Shown here one piece after another: positions 5,929 through 6,003 of a stretch of 6,003 nucleotides of DNA. The DNA lies in assembly GCA_041484135.1 (NCBI GenBank), contig JBGPHD010000177.1, forward strand, positions 1-6,003, written 5' to 3'. The notes below the pieces were generated by a model. The model did not search any database. It worked only from the letters and a program-made list of their open reading frames with translations, and was not told where the DNA came from. Numbering within the stretch: position 1 is the first letter of the stretch; every line of letters begins with the position of its first letter. The translations under genes and the position numbers were made by a program. The DNA is from JACORV01 sp041484135. GTDB lineage: Bacteria; Gemmatimonadota; Gemmatimonadetes; Gemmatimonadales; JACORV01.

Positions 5929-5957
5929 AGTCTCACGCGGCAGGGTTGCGCCGTCAA
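5929..5957 (-). promoter_or_regulatory. Weak candidate promoter of the M1 peptidase gene
   Basis: On the minus strand TTGACG (5957-5952, good -35 match) is followed after 17 bp by GAGACT (5934-5929, three of six -10 bases). It lies about 33 bp upstream of the ATG. The -35 box is good but the -10 box is poor, so the call rests mainly on spacing and position. Confidence 0.3.
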
Positions 5958-5960
5958 CCC
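5943..5960. repeat. 6-bp inverted repeat upstream of the M1 gene
   Basis: GGGTTG (5943-5948) and CAACCC (5955-5960) are perfect inverted arms around a 6-base centre. The right half overlaps the candidate -35 box of the M1 gene, so it could be an operator. The rest of 5896-6003 contains nothing else I can support; a gene upstream of the M1 gene, if any, begins beyond the window. Confidence 0.35.
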
Positions 5961-6003
5961 GTCTCCCCGAGGTTTGGCATCACGTGGGAACGCCGTCGAG
6001 CCA

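Noticed and set aside
5894..6003. Possible divergent plus-strand gene starting at ATG 5894
   Set aside because: Open to the window edge, but the ATG overlaps the M1 start, has no ribosome binding site and encodes a Gly/Ser/Arg-rich stretch without resemblance to anything.

Overview
The window is a GC-rich (by eye close to 70%), densely coding bacterial chromosome segment with five complete genes and the 3' end of a sixth. It holds no RNA genes, insertion sequences, CRISPR arrays or phage genes that I can see. Codon use is strongly biased to G/C at third positions throughout, so nothing looks recently acquired. The gene mix (M1 metallopeptidase, short M50 protease, Lrp/AsnC regulator with an EamA exporter, RmuC) and weak or absent Shine-Dalgarno signals at several starts would fit a soil or sediment lineage such as Gemmatimonadota. 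That placement is an inference from general character, not from a marker gene.

Layout. Positions 1-517 (+) are the C-terminal part of an ornithine cyclodeaminase/mu-crystallin family NAD(P)-dependent enzyme. After 47 bases, a site-2 (M50) intramembrane metalloprotease runs from 565 to 1266 (+). It converges on rmuC (2271-1222, -), and the two coding regions overlap tail to tail by 45 bp. A relatively AT-rich intergenic region (about 2272-2439, roughly 48% GC over 2331-2430) separates rmuC from a divergently transcribed pair: an Lrp/AsnC regulator (2440-2928, +) and an EamA/DMT transporter (2918-3895, +), whose reading frames overlap by 11 bp. The transporter converges on an M1-family metallopeptidase (5895-3892, -), and their stop codons share the four bases TTAG. 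The last 108 bases, upstream of the M1 gene, hold an inverted repeat and a weak candidate promoter.

How the parts relate. The only clear functional unit is the regulator-exporter pair. It has a good sigma-70-like promoter (TTGACC, 17 bp, TATGTT) and a well placed ribosome binding site, and it probably forms a locally regulated amino-acid or metabolite efflux operon. The other genes look like unrelated housekeeping functions: membrane proteolysis, DNA maintenance and peptide degradation.

I did not find a clearly new multi-gene system. The observation most worth checking is the hexamer CCTAAC/GTTAGG. It accounts for five of the nine TAA/TTA trinucleotides in the window and forces rare codons (both TTA leucine codons present are TTA-GG). 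Other points are the tight convergent gene ends, small inverted repeats in the two regulatory regions, a non-canonical GGMEY motif in the M1 enzyme, and loss of the catalytic-type Asp in the cyclodeaminase-family protein.
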